This document shows, piece by piece, positions 31,445-40,671 of a stretch of DNA of 64,000 nucleotides; within the stretch, counting starts at the first letter, position 1; each line of letters begins with the position of its first letter. The stretch covers positions 1 to 64,000 of the forward strand of contig CAZUQM010000031.1 in NCBI GenBank assembly GCA_964622545.1, read 5' to 3'. Both the position numbers and the translations under genes were made by a program. This DNA is from JAFGLZ01 sp964622545. Lineage in GTDB: Bacteria; Planctomycetota; Phycisphaerae; UBA1845; JAFGLZ01. Below the pieces are notes generated by a model that was given only the letters and a program-made list of their open reading frames with translations, made no database searches and was not told the DNA's origin.

Positions 31445-33889
31445 ATGCCTGCGGCTGTCGGCTTGGGGTTTACTCTTACCTTGCTCTGTTTCGCGTCCGC
31501 GGACGGCCCGCCGACCGACCGTTCCAGAACTTGGCGCGCTCTCTCGGTCGGTGAGATCCAGGTCGGCAACGAGGGGTGGGCGGAGATCACCTGCGAAGGT
31601 GAGGGGAAAGCTCAGACCCGGTTTCGCTTGGCGATCTGCGGGCCAGGCCACATCCGTCTGCGGTCCGACCAGGTCGGCGATTTCTCCGAGCACGCCCCCG
31701 ACGCCTTGCCGTCGACGATGACGCGACCGAAGAGCGGGCTGATGCGTCTGCGACACGAGGCCGAGGGCGGGTCCGTGACCGTGGCGATCCGGCACCGTCC
31801 GTTCGGTCTGGTGGTCAGCGGTGCCCAGCGGCGCGACGTGGTGACTGTGGATCAGGTCGAGGTCGACCTCGGCGGCAAGAGGGGCCACTCTGGGGCCCAA
31901 GCCGCGGAGGGCTGGCGGCTCCGTCTGAGGGCCCGAGACGATGAGGCCTTTTACGGTTTCGGTGAGCGGTTCAACGCGGTCAATCAGCGCGGCAATCCCG
32001 TGCAGATCTGGGGTGCTGACGCCGGGCTCGGCAGCTACCTCGGCGTCCGCATGACGGCCTATAAGAACACGCCGTGGTATCTCAGCACGTCCGGGTATGC
32101 GCTGTTCTGGGATTCGTCTTACCGACTCGACTGCGACATGGGCGCGACCAAGCCGGACGAGGTGTCGATCGTGGCCGACGGGCCGATCCTCGACATTCAC
32201 TTGTTCGCGCAAGACGATCCCAAGGCGTCGCTGACGGCGCTGGCGGAGTTGACGGGCAAGCCGCTGCTGCCGCCTCGCTGGGCGTTCGGACCGTGGATGG
32301 GGCGCGAGGCCGGGGCGTGGCGAAACACCGGGCACGTCAAGGGCGACGCGATCGGCGAGATGCTCTACGTGGTCGATCGGTTCCAGCAGCTCGATATCCC
32401 GCATACTGCGTTGTACGCGGAAGGGCTTTCCGCGGGTCATCCACGGCTCTATCGCTCGCTTCAGGGGAAGGGCATTCGCGTGCTGGCCTGGCAAGCGCCC
32501 ACGCCGCATGTGTTCTGGCGGGGTTTGCACGACAGCGTGCCGGCGATCGAGAGCTATCAAGATCTCCTGCTGAAGAACAAGGACGGGTCAGTCTTCCACG
32601 TGCCGCGTGGATGTTTTCGGCAGGGCGAGCCCTACACGGACTTCACGCATCCAAAGGCGCTGGAGTACTGGCGGAAGGTCTTTGCCGGGCCTTTGAAGCT
32701 GGGCCTGGCCGGGACGATGGTCGACGACGGCGACGACGTGGGCGTCGATACGGTCTTTCACAATGGTCGAACCGGGCGTCGGATGCACAACCGATTTCAC
32801 TACCACTACCACCGCGTGTTCAACCAGGTGTTTCGTGAGGCGCGGGGCGACGATTTCATCTTGTTTGCGCGGGCGGCCGGTCCGGGCAGCCAGCGGTTCG
32901 TCTGCTTCTTCGCGGGCGATCATCCCGAGAGCTTCGACGGGCTGGAGTCGGTCATTCACGGTGGGATCAGCTTCGGCGCCAGCGGGTTCCCGTTCTGGGG
33001 CAGCGACATCGGCGGCCTGCTGCCTCGTCCGTTCGAGCCGCTGATCGAACCCGTCTACAACCGGTGGGTGGCGTTTGCGGCACTGAGTCCGCTGATGCGG
33101 GCCCACGGCTGCTCGCCGCGCGAGCCCTGGCGGTTCGGGCAGCGGTCGATCGCAACCTACAAGCACTACGCGTGGCTGCGGATGAACCTGCTGCCGACGA
33201 TCTACTCCCTCGCGGTCGAGGCCCACCGCACCGGGGTGCCGCTGATGCGGGTGGGCTATCTCGAGTTCCCCGACGACCCGGAGCTGCTCGAGATCGACCT
33301 CGCGTATGCCTTCGGCTCGGACCTTTGGGTCGTGCCCGTCACCCATGCGGAGGCGACCCAGAGGGTCTACCTGCCGGCCGGCGGGACGTGGACGGACATC
33401 TACACCGGCGAGACGATCGAGGGCGGGCAAGGGATGAGGCGACCGGCGGGCTACGGACGCGAACCTCTGTTGCTGCGGGAAGGTGGCGTGCTGTTGGCCG
33501 ACTTGGAGGCCCGCTCGCTGCGGTGGGGGCGCTCGATGACGCCCGGCAAGCGACGGTGTCTGGTCTGTTCGACGGCAAACGACTCGGTCTCGAAGCGGAG
33601 GCTCTTCGCCGATCGCGAGCTGGAGATCCGCGTCGCCTCCGGTCGCAAGGGACGCCTCTGGGCCCTGGCGGCCGACTGCACCGGCTCGCCCGTGAGCGGC
33701 TTGGTGCTCTACGGCACCCGGCCGACGGCGGTGCGATGGCAGGGACGCCAGGCAAGTCGGCTCGAGGCCGCACCGGGTTCGACCGAGGTCGCCTCGGGTG
33801 CGTGCTGGTGGTATGACGACGAGCAGCGAGCCGTGAAGGTCGTCGCGCCGGCGTCGACACAGCTCAGGGTGGAGGTCGTGTTCGAATGA
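31445..33889 (+). CDS. Glycoside hydrolase family 31 protein, exported
   Basis: The 814-residue GH31 protein starts at ATG 31445, with AAAGGGA upstream and a signal peptide directly after it. The N-terminal beta-sandwich includes FYGFGERFNAVNQRG; the (beta/alpha)8 barrel starts with PPRWAFGPWMGR. Candidate catalytic residues are Asp427 or Asp428 in MVDDGDD, in place of the usual W-x-D-M-x-E nucleophile motif, and acid/base Asp492 in AGDHPESFDGL. FPFWGSDIGG is conserved. The variant nucleophile motif suggests a GH31 subgroup with a specificity other than alpha-glucosidase, perhaps alpha-xylosidase-like. It heads a likely three-gene operon. Confidence 0.85.
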   Translation: MPAAVGLGFTLTLLCFASADGPPTDRSRTWRALSVGEIQVGNEGWAEITCEGEGKAQTRFRLAICGPGHIRLRSDQVGDFSEHAPDALPSTMTRPKSGLMRLRHEAEGGSVTVAIRHRPFGLVVSGAQRRDVVTVDQVEVDLGGKRGHSGAQAAEGWRLRLRARDDEAFYGFGERFNAVNQRGNPVQIWGADAGLGSYLGVRMTAYKNTPWYLSTSGYALFWDSSYRLDCDMGATKPDEVSIVADGPILDIHLFAQDDPKASLTALAELTGKPLLPPRWAFGPWMGREAGAWRNTGHVKGDAIGEMLYVVDRFQQLDIPHTALYAEGLSAGHPRLYRSLQGKGIRVLAWQAPTPHVFWRGLHDSVPAIESYQDLLLKNKDGSVFHVPRGCFRQGEPYTDFTHPKALEYWRKVFAGPLKLGLAGTMVDDGDDVGVDTVFHNGRTGRRMHNRFHYHYHRVFNQVFREARGDDFILFARAAGPGSQRFVCFFAGDHPESFDGLESVIHGGISFGASGFPFWGSDIGGLLPRPFEPLIEPVYNRWVAFAALSPLMRAHGCSPREPWRFGQRSIATYKHYAWLRMNLLPTIYSLAVEAHRTGVPLMRVGYLEFPDDPELLEIDLAYAFGSDLWVVPVTHAEATQRVYLPAGGTWTDIYTGETIEGGQGMRRPAGYGREPLLLREGGVLLADLEARSLRWGRSMTPGKRRCLVCSTANDSVSKRRLFADRELEIRVASGRKGRLWALAADCTGSPVSGLVLYGTRPTAVRWQGRQASRLEAAPGSTEVASGACWWYDDEQRAVKVVAPASTQLRVEVVFE

Positions 33890-35811
33890 ACCGTAAGACC
33901 GACACGGCAGTGGAATCGCGATCCTCAGGCCGCCGACGGGCCGCGCGGGCGCTGCCGAAACCGTTCGCGTCGCGATGCCCGCGGGCGGTTATCCTGTTCG
34001 CGCTGCTCAACGGCGCCGGCGCGCGCGACGCACTGGCCGAGCAGCACGCCTCGACCGCCAGCCGGGTGGGTTTCACCGACCTCGTCCCGGCCGACGCCCG
34101 GGCCGCGCTCTGGATCGACCAGCCCAAGGCCTTCTATGAGCAATTGGCAGCCGGCGAGGCGGGCCGGCTCGTTGCCGACGAAACGTCCGTCCGCGGCTAC
34201 CTGCAAGGCCTGGCCGGCATGATCAAGCTGGCCCTGACGGTGACAACGGGCGTGCCCATCGAACGGGTGCTGAACCAGGCTAGCGACGGGCTCGGTCTGA
34301 TCGTGCTGAACGGTCCGAGACGGTCTGATAGGGCCTCTACCCACTGGGTTCTCGTGGTCGATGCCAGGAACCAGGCGGGGGTCCTCAAGGAGCTTCTGCG
34401 ACACGCTCCCGGGGCGGCTCCGGATCGCCGGGGCCAAGCGGGACTGCCCGCGATCCTGGGTCCGGTGGCCTCCGCCGTGGAGCGGTTCGGCCTGGACCGC
34501 GTGACCGTCCGTGAACGAGATGGCTGGCTGCTCAGCGGGGTGCCGCGCGACGTGCGGCTCGTCCTGGCCACGATGGATCGGCGGCAACCGACCTTGGCGC
34601 AACGGTCGGCTTGGAGGGCGATCCGGCAGGCCTGCCCGATCGTGACCCAACCGCATGCGCTCTTCTACATCAGCACGGCGTCCTCATGGCGCCCCACGGC
34701 CACCCAGGCGGCCTCCGAGCGACCGTCCGCCGGTCCGGGGCAGCTTCTCGGCACGGACTGCGTGCGGGCCCTGGGCGGGACGTGCCGCATCGTCGACGGT
34801 CGCGTCGTCGCGCGTGAGCTGGTCGTGATGGACGAGCCGTCGACGGGCGCGTTGGGCATGCTGCGAGCGTGCAAGCCGGTCTCGCTGGAGGGCGCGCGGT
34901 TCATGCCGGCCGATGTCGACCTGTTCTGTGCGATGAACCTCGGCGGCGGTAAGGCGATCAGCGACGCGTTCTGGTCGCGGGTCGCGCCGCTGGATGCGGG
35001 CCTCGCCCATAGCGTGACGATCTTCCGCGGGTCGGCTCGCGGCTACGGGGCCGACTTCTACAAAGAGTTCCTGCTTCGGTTCACGGGCGACATGGTCATT
35101 GGCTGTCGTTTGCCCGACGCGACGCGTGCTATCGGCAGCGTGCCGCGCGAGTGGCTGCTCGCGCTCGATCCGATCGTGGCCATCCGGGTCCGTGACCCCG
35201 AGAAGATCATGCCCGCCTGGCAGCGGTTCGCCACGGCCGGTATGGTGGCCGTCCAAGGCGTGCGGTGGGAGACCGAGCGGGGCGGGCCGCATACGATGCA
35301 CGTCCTGCGTGCGCACGGCAGGCCGATTCTCGGCATGGAGATCACGTTCGCGTTCGTCGGCGAGACCTGGCTGATCACGCTGTCGGCCGAGCGGATGCGG
35401 GCGGCGCTCGAGGCCGGCTCGGGCGAGCCGAATCTCGCGGGCACGGCCGCGTTTCGCGCGTGCATGAAGGGCACCGCCGACGGCGCCGGCATCATCACCT
35501 ACGCCAACCCGTCGCGATGGTGCGACCGCGTTGCGACGCTGCTCGATGAGAGGACGACCAGCACGCCTGCCGGCCGGGACACGGCGTCGCGTGGTGCGGA
35601 AGGGCTGCTGGCCTCGCTGCGGACCTCGCTCGGTCGGACGGGCCTGCCCGGCGTGTCCCATCCGCTCGTCGCCTTCGGCCTGGTTCGGATGCTACGTGGG
35701 CACACGGGGCTGGACCTCACGGTCCGTAATCACCCCGAGGGTCTGCTCGTCACGTCGCGGTCGCCGTTCGGCGAGGCCGTGCTGGCGCACCTCGCGCTGT
35801 TGGGCGGGTGA
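33886..35811 (+). CDS. Exported protein of unknown function
   Basis: The 641-residue product begins at ATG 33886, overlapping the GH31 stop (ATGA), so the two are coupled. After a basic leader, a hydrophobic segment near 33-52 suggests a signal peptide or anchor. The mature protein starts with FTDLVPADARAALWIDQPKAF, a pattern I associate with large exported planctomycete proteins that model as repeats of DUF3352 type, but I cannot assign a domain firmly. No catalytic motif is evident. The operon context (GH31 and an oxidoreductase) hints at a polysaccharide-linked or envelope role, which is inference only. Confidence 0.6.
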   Translation: MNRKTDTAVESRSSGRRRAARALPKPFASRCPRAVILFALLNGAGARDALAEQHASTASRVGFTDLVPADARAALWIDQPKAFYEQLAAGEAGRLVADETSVRGYLQGLAGMIKLALTVTTGVPIERVLNQASDGLGLIVLNGPRRSDRASTHWVLVVDARNQAGVLKELLRHAPGAAPDRRGQAGLPAILGPVASAVERFGLDRVTVRERDGWLLSGVPRDVRLVLATMDRRQPTLAQRSAWRAIRQACPIVTQPHALFYISTASSWRPTATQAASERPSAGPGQLLGTDCVRALGGTCRIVDGRVVARELVVMDEPSTGALGMLRACKPVSLEGARFMPADVDLFCAMNLGGGKAISDAFWSRVAPLDAGLAHSVTIFRGSARGYGADFYKEFLLRFTGDMVIGCRLPDATRAIGSVPREWLLALDPIVAIRVRDPEKIMPAWQRFATAGMVAVQGVRWETERGGPHTMHVLRAHGRPILGMEITFAFVGETWLITLSAERMRAALEAGSGEPNLAGTAAFRACMKGTADGAGIITYANPSRWCDRVATLLDERTTSTPAGRDTASRGAEGLLASLRTSLGRTGLPGVSHPLVAFGLVRMLRGHTGLDLTVRNHPEGLLVTSRSPFGEAVLAHLALLGG

Positions 35812-35823
35812 TAGGAGACGGCC

Positions 35824-36960
35824 ATGCGAACGCTGAACGTCGGCATGATCGGCTACGGGTTCATGGGCAAGACGCACACGTACGCGTATCGCACGATCCC
35901 GTTCTACTACGATCCGCCGCCGGCTGATTGCCGGCTGAAGGTGGTGTGTCGGACGACCGAAGACGGTGCACGGAGGGCGCAACAACAGGGCGGATTCGAG
36001 CGATGGACCACCGACCCGCGTGCGGTCATCGAGGCCAACGACGTCGACGTGGTGCACCTCTGTACGCCGAACCATCTGCATCGCGAGCACGTGACGGCCG
36101 CCATCCGTGCGGGCAAGCACATCTATTGCGAGAAGCCGCTGACGGGCAGCCTCGCCGCTGCCGAGGCGATCGCCGAACTCCTGCCGACGTACACCGGCAA
36201 GGGCCAGATGGTGCATCAGAACCGGTTCTTCCCTGCGACGTTGAAGGCGCGGGAGTTGGCCGAGCAGGGCTTCCTCGGTCCGATCACGCACTTCCGCGGG
36301 CTGTACCTGCACGGCGGGAGCGTTGATCCGGATAAGGCCGTCAATTGGAAGTCGACCAGTGCGGGCGGCGGCGGGGTGATTCGCGATCTCGGCCCGCACA
36401 TTATCGACCTGCTCGAGCTGTTGGTCGGTCCGATCGGGAGTGTCTGCGCGACGAGCCGCATCTGGTCGCCCGAGCGGCCGGATCCGAACGAGCCGGGCAG
36501 GAAGGTTACGATCGACGTCGAGGATGCCGCGGCGATGCTGGTCCGCACCGCCGGCGGTGCGTTCGGCACGGTCGACGTGAGCAAGATCGCCACGGGGACG
36601 GACGACGAGCTGCGGTTTGAGGTGCACGGCCGGGACGGGGCGATGCGGTTCGACTTGATGCAGCCGAACTACCTGGAGGTCTACGACGCCCGCGCATCCG
36701 ATGGCGACCTGGGTGGCGAGGCCGGCTGGCAGCGCATCGCGAGCGTCCAGAAATACCCCGCGACGGGCGGCAAGTTCCCCAGCCCGAAGGCGAGCGTCGG
36801 CTGGCTCCGATCGCACGTCCACTGTCTGTACAGTTTCCTGCGATCGATTACCGACGACACCGAACCGAGCCCGTCCTTGGCCGATGGCGTACGGATGCAG
36901 CGGGTGCTCGAGGCGGCGATCGCATCGGCCGATCGCGGCGCGTGGGTGGACGTGGGGTAG
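35824..36960 (+). CDS. Gfo/Idh/MocA family oxidoreductase (cytoplasmic)
   Basis: This 378-residue NAD(P)-dependent oxidoreductase has the Rossmann motif GMIGYGFMGKTH (7-18), the catalytic-region CEKPLTG near 102-108 with the conserved Lys, and GGGVIRDLGPHIIDL in the C-terminal substrate domain with the His. It has no signal peptide, in contrast to the two Tat-exported paralogues at 37046 and 50995. TAGGAG lies 6 bases before the ATG. The gene follows the preceding frame by 12 bases and probably completes the GH31 operon. It may oxidise the sugar released by that hydrolase; the substrate is unknown. Confidence 0.88.
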   Translation: MRTLNVGMIGYGFMGKTHTYAYRTIPFYYDPPPADCRLKVVCRTTEDGARRAQQQGGFERWTTDPRAVIEANDVDVVHLCTPNHLHREHVTAAIRAGKHIYCEKPLTGSLAAAEAIAELLPTYTGKGQMVHQNRFFPATLKARELAEQGFLGPITHFRGLYLHGGSVDPDKAVNWKSTSAGGGGVIRDLGPHIIDLLELLVGPIGSVCATSRIWSPERPDPNEPGRKVTIDVEDAAAMLVRTAGGAFGTVDVSKIATGTDDELRFEVHGRDGAMRFDLMQPNYLEVYDARASDGDLGGEAGWQRIASVQKYPATGGKFPSPKASVGWLRSHVHCLYSFLRSITDDTEPSPSLADGVRMQRVLEAAIASADRGAWVDVG

Positions 36961-37045
36961 CGCGCCACGGCTGTCGGGGACGGCTCCGAGAGGTTGGGCG
37001 CCTCGGGATCCCTATTCCCTACTGCCTCATCCGTGTTCCCCGCCG

Positions 37046-38428
37046 CTACAGGTACTGCGACGGGAACTTCCACGGGTCGCGGTAGACCGGGACGGACGCC
37101 TTCTCGGCTTCGGCGTCGCCGACGATCTTCAGCGTGGCCGGGTCGAGCTTGATCGTCCGGCCGAGCTTCATCGCGAGGGTCGACGTGTTCGAGCAGATGT
37201 CGACCGTTTTGTGGTAGTTCACGTTGCACAGGGGCTGCGTGCGTGTCTTGATGCCGTCGAGCCACTCGCGGTGATGGCCCTTGCTCTTGGCGACGGTCTG
37301 GGGTGGCGGGTCGGTATCCTTGCCTTCTTCGTTGACGGTCTTGATGCCGTCGCCCTCGCTGCGGACCTTGAACCAGCCGTAGTCGGCCAGCAGCGTGCCC
37401 TTCTTGCCCTGGAGGTAGATCCCGCGTCGGCGCGTGCACTTGCCGTAGCCGAAGTCGAACGCGTAGCTGTTTACGAGCGGGCTCGACCAGGTCATGATGA
37501 ACTTCGGCCAGCGCCAGATCACCTCGTGGTTGTCGTAGGCGTCACCGCAGTCGTCGAGGACGAACCGCCCACCGGTGGCGCTGACGCTCTCGGGGCATCC
37601 GAGCTCGAGCGCCCAGATCGGCAGGTCGATGATGTGCGGGGCCATGCCGGGCGTCCAGCCGCCGCTGTAGTCCATCCATGAACAGTGATAGAAGCTGCTT
37701 TTGGCGAGCGTCGCGTTGTACTTGATCTTCGGGGCCGGGCCGAGCCACATCTCCCAGTCCATCTCCGGCGGCGGGTCGGTGTAGGGCGCGTCGGGGATCT
37801 CGCCGGGCTGCTGGTTCTGGACGTGGAACGTGCGGGCGATGCTGATGTGGCCCAGCTTGCCGGATCGGACGTACTCGACGACACGACGGTAGTTGTCGGT
37901 CGCGTGGATCTGGGTGCCGATCTGCGTGATCCGCTGGTGCTTGTTGACGGCGTTGACGAGCGCCCGCGTCTCGGCCGGGTACATCGTCATGGGCTTTTCG
38001 AGGTAGAAGTCCTTGCCGGCTTCGGCGGCCATGACGCCCATCAGGCAGTGCCAGTGGGGGGGCGTGGCGATGACGACGGCGTCGATGTCCTTGTCGGCGA
38101 GCACGTCGCGAAAGTCGGTGACGCCCTTGGGATCGCCTTTGTCCTTGGCCTTCTTGACGAGGGCGATGGCGGCGTCGCGCCTGCCCTTATGCGTGTCGCA
38201 GATGGCGGTGACGACGACGTCCGGCTGCTTGAGGCAGTTCTTGAGCGAGTAGACGCCCTGTCCGTTGACGCCGATGAAGCCGAGGTGGAGCTTGTCGTTG
38301 GCGCCGGGCTGGCCCTTGGCTCCGAGGGCGTTGGAGGTCAGGACGTACGGCGCGGCGAATCCGGCGGCGCTCGCACCGGCGGCCCGGCCCAGGAACGCCC
38401 GTCGAGTCGGTTGATCAGACGTGGTCAT
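37046..38428 (-). CDS. Tat-exported Gfo/Idh/MocA family oxidoreductase
   Basis: The 460-residue protein has a twin-arginine signal (TRRAFLGRAAGASAAGF), a Rossmann segment GFIGVNGQGVYSL near 49-61 and LEKPMTMYP with the conserved Lys. The large C-terminal domain contains WLGPAP and WMDYSGGWTPGMAPHIIDL. It is the exported planctomycete form, presumably carrying its nucleotide cofactor bound. ATG 38428 is preceded by AAGGAG. It starts within the end of the membrane-protein gene upstream (14-base overlap), so the two are probably cotranscribed. Its substrate may be a sugar or sugar alcohol. Confidence 0.88.
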   Translation of the reverse strand: MTTSDQPTRRAFLGRAAGASAAGFAAPYVLTSNALGAKGQPGANDKLHLGFIGVNGQGVYSLKNCLKQPDVVVTAICDTHKGRRDAAIALVKKAKDKGDPKGVTDFRDVLADKDIDAVVIATPPHWHCLMGVMAAEAGKDFYLEKPMTMYPAETRALVNAVNKHQRITQIGTQIHATDNYRRVVEYVRSGKLGHISIARTFHVQNQQPGEIPDAPYTDPPPEMDWEMWLGPAPKIKYNATLAKSSFYHCSWMDYSGGWTPGMAPHIIDLPIWALELGCPESVSATGGRFVLDDCGDAYDNHEVIWRWPKFIMTWSSPLVNSYAFDFGYGKCTRRRGIYLQGKKGTLLADYGWFKVRSEGDGIKTVNEEGKDTDPPPQTVAKSKGHHREWLDGIKTRTQPLCNVNYHKTVDICSNTSTLAMKLGRTIKLDPATLKIVGDAEAEKASVPVYRDPWKFPSQYL

Positions 38429-39029
38429 CGTTACGATCTCCTTGGTCTGTGTTATGGGGTAAGGCGTGCTTCGCCCTGCCGGAGATTATGGCCGCAAACA
38501 GCCCGCGAATCCATCGATAGACCTTGCCGAGGGAATAGTCGGGCATCATCTGGGCACGGACGTTCCGCCAGTCGGCGCGTAGTGACTCGGGCGTGAACGC
38601 GTAACCACATTCGGGACAGCGTCCGCCGCCGGGATGACCGACGAGGGAGTAGTCGCAGTTCGGACAGACGAGGTAGTCCTTGCGCTCGACGTTATCCAGA
38701 CAACGATGGCCGTGACGCATGCTGAGGTAGATTCCTATCAAGAGGCACGGGCCGACCGCCGTATTGATACGGCGTCCCCAATCGGATGCGAAACCCAGGC
38801 GTTCATGGAAGATGTCGGCTCCGATGCTGGCAAGGAGAATCAGCAAGGCCGGCAACACGGCGTAGATCCCGGCCTTCTTGCCGATTCGCCTCATCACGCG
38901 CCGTGCTTCTATCTGCTCTGGCGGTTCGGGCACGATAGGACGCCGGTGGAGATAACGCGGGGCCAAGACGAAGAGCGCCACCAACCCCACGGCGACGATG
39001 ATGATGGTGACGACGTCGGGTAGGTCCAT
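38415..39029 (-). CDS. Membrane protein with zinc ribbon
   Basis: This 204-residue protein has hydrophobic segments near 8-24, 54-74 and 90-104, followed by a zinc-ribbon motif: Cys122-x2-Cys125 and Cys138-x2-Cys141 around YSLVGHPGGGR. A cytoplasmic C-terminal helix follows. AAGGAAA lies before ATG 39029. The ribbon resembles those of small planctomycete membrane proteins of unknown function. It overlaps the start of the Tat-exported oxidoreductase gene, so the pair may be coregulated. Confidence 0.7.
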   Translation of the reverse strand: MDLPDVVTIIIVAVGLVALFVLAPRYLHRRPIVPEPPEQIEARRVMRRIGKKAGIYAVLPALLILLASIGADIFHERLGFASDWGRRINTAVGPCLLIGIYLSMRHGHRCLDNVERKDYLVCPNCDYSLVGHPGGGRCPECGYAFTPESLRADWRNVRAQMMPDYSLGKVYRWIRGLFAAIISGRAKHALPHNTDQGDRNDDHV

Positions 39030-39141
39030 GGTGTGTTTCCTTGCGGGACAACGGTCATCCTAGGCGGGAATACGGGCGTTCTGCAATGCCCGTTGGGATC
39101 ACGCTGTGTTGATGCTTGGGTGTCCGAGGGGCGGCCCAAGA

Positions 39142-39357
39142 TCAAGACGACGCGGACTGGAGCAGATCGACCGAGACGATCTGGTTTGCACGGATGATCG
39201 AGAAGCGGTCCGATTTCGGGTGGGCGTAGAACACCTGCGAGGCAAGCAACGCCACAAGGTGAGGATCGGGCACCTCGTACCGATCGCCGTTCGTCACGAC
39301 GATTCGAAACGGCTCAAAGGGTTGGCGGTCGAGTAGTTGGCGGATCCTGGCCAGCAT
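39142..39357 (-). CDS. Small conserved-type protein, 71 aa
   Basis: This 71-residue protein with the pattern LDRQPFEPFRIVVTNGDRYEVPDPHLVALL resembles a family of short planctomycete proteins that share a QPFxPF-x-I-x-x-x-DG-x-x-x-V-x-(H/P)-P start and end in a beta-strand core. GAGG precedes ATG 39357. It follows the reductase gene by 27 bases on the same strand and may be cotranscribed. The function is unknown. Confidence 0.7.
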   Translation of the reverse strand: MLARIRQLLDRQPFEPFRIVVTNGDRYEVPDPHLVALLASQVFYAHPKSDRFSIIRANQIVSVDLLQSASS

Positions 39358-39384
39358 GAGAAACCTCGTGGTTCGGTCCTGCCG

Positions 39385-40275
39385 CTAATCCCCGCGCACG
39401 TTCGCCAACCGTTCCAACGTCTTGACGAGCGCTTGCGTGCCCTCGCGGCCTTCGCCGGCGGCCTGGTTGGCGGCGAAGAGTTGGTGGACCAACGCCGTTC
39501 CGGGTAGGGGGATGCCCAACTCCCGCGCGGTCTCGTGGACCAGGCGGAGGTCCTTCTGTTGCAGGTCGATGAAGAAGCCCGGCGCGTAGTCGCCCGAGGC
39601 CATCTTCGGTCCGAGGTTCTGAAGCATCCAACTGCCGGCCGCTCCGCCGCTGACGGCCTGGAGCAGGCGATCGAGGTCGAGCCCGGCCTTGCGCGCCAGC
39701 GTGACGGCCTCGGCCACGGCCAGGATGTTCAGCACGCAGATCACCTGGTTGCAGAGCTTGGTCTGCTGGCCCATGCCGTTCGGGCCACAGTGAGTGATCG
39801 TCTTGCCCATGGCCTGGAAGATCGGTTCGGCGCGTCGGAAGGCCTCGTCCGGACCACCGACCATGATCGACAGCGTGCCGTTGATCGCGCCCACGTCACC
39901 GCCGGAGATCGGCGCATCGAGGAACTGCCCGCCGTGTTGTTCGACCGCTTCGGCGACGTGTCTGGCCACGGTCGGTGAGATCGTCGACATGTCGATACCG
40001 AGCTTGCCGTCGAGCGTAGCCTCGGTCACGCCGCCTTCGCCCAGCCAGACGGCTTCGACGTCGGGCGAGTCGGGCACGCAACTGATGATGACGTCGGCGG
40101 CGCGAGCGGCTTCGGCGGGTGTGTCGACGACATCGGCGCCGTCGCCTTTGAGGGCCTCGGCCTTGGAGCGCGTGCGGTTCTGGACGGTGACCCGATACCC
40201 GGCCTTGAGCAGGTTTCGGGCCATCGGGGCGCCCATGATGCCCATTCCGATGAATGCGATGTGTTGGTCGTTCAT
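39385..40275 (-). CDS. Beta-hydroxyacid dehydrogenase (GarR/3-HIBDH-like)
   Basis: This 296-residue NAD(P)-dependent beta-hydroxyacid dehydrogenase has the N-terminal IAFIGMGIMGAPMARNLLKAGY, the substrate-binding DAPISGGDVGAINGTLSIMVGG near 120-140, and the catalytic Lys in GNGMGQQTKLCNQV. The C-terminal DLQQKDLRLV is typical of tartronate semialdehyde reductases and 3-hydroxyisobutyrate dehydrogenases. It could participate in glyoxylate or hydroxypyruvate metabolism together with the TIM-barrel isomerases, which is inference. The ATG at 40275 lies next to the repeat cluster. Confidence 0.9.
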   Translation of the reverse strand: MNDQHIAFIGMGIMGAPMARNLLKAGYRVTVQNRTRSKAEALKGDGADVVDTPAEAARAADVIISCVPDSPDVEAVWLGEGGVTEATLDGKLGIDMSTISPTVARHVAEAVEQHGGQFLDAPISGGDVGAINGTLSIMVGGPDEAFRRAEPIFQAMGKTITHCGPNGMGQQTKLCNQVICVLNILAVAEAVTLARKAGLDLDRLLQAVSGGAAGSWMLQNLGPKMASGDYAPGFFIDLQQKDLRLVHETARELGIPLPGTALVHQLFAANQAAGEGREGTQALVKTLERLANVRGD

Positions 40276-40371
40276 AGTGCGCTGAGCATACGACGCGCTT
40301 GGTCAGGCGGCAAGGGGCCGTTTCAGGCGCGGCGGCAATCGGCTAAGCTGCCTGAACCCGGAGCGAATCTG

Positions 40372-40396
40372 TGTGGCACGGCCGCCCTCGGCCGTG
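40372..40396. repeat. Palindromic intergenic repeat, single copy
   Basis: TGTGGC is followed by an exact 8-bp stem, CACGGCCG (40377-40384) with CCCT loop and CGGCCGTG (40389-40396). It shares flank and loop with the 42-bp tandem units next to it, seen in the opposite orientation. Confidence 0.75.
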
Positions 40397-40407
40397 AGCT
40401 AACGGGT

Positions 40408-40659
40408 CACCCAGTCGAGGGCGACTGGGCCACAAGAAGCCTGACAGACCACCCAGTCGAGGGCGACTGGGCCACAAGAAGCCTGACAGACCACCCAGTC
40501 GAGGNNNNNNNNNNNNNNNNNNNNNNNNNNNNNNNNNNNNNNNNNNNNNNNNNNNNNNNNNNNNNNNNNNNNNNNNNNNNNNNNNNNNNNNNNNNNNNNN
40601 NNNNAAGCCTGACAGACCACCCAGTCGAGGGCGACTGGGCCACAAGAAGCCTGACAGAC
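40408..40659. repeat. Tandem 42-bp palindrome-containing repeat with assembly gap
   Basis: Identical 42-bp units occur at 40408-40449, 40450-40491, 40492 (cut at 40504 by 100 N) and 40618-40659. Each contains CCCAGTCG-AGGG-CGACTGGG. The N run spans exactly the length that keeps phase: 29 + 42 + 29 = 100. The true copy number is unknown. The units have no variable spacers, so this is not a CRISPR array. Confidence 0.9.
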
Positions 40660-40671
40660 GCACATGCCAAC

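Noticed and set aside
40408..40659. CRISPR array
   Set aside because: The units are directly adjacent, identical and contain the palindrome; there are no variable spacers and no cas genes.
40261..40671. Upstream extension of the GT-C gene through the repeats
   Set aside because: The frame stays open only because the 42-bp unit is 14 codons long; the translated repeat and the N run are not credible protein.
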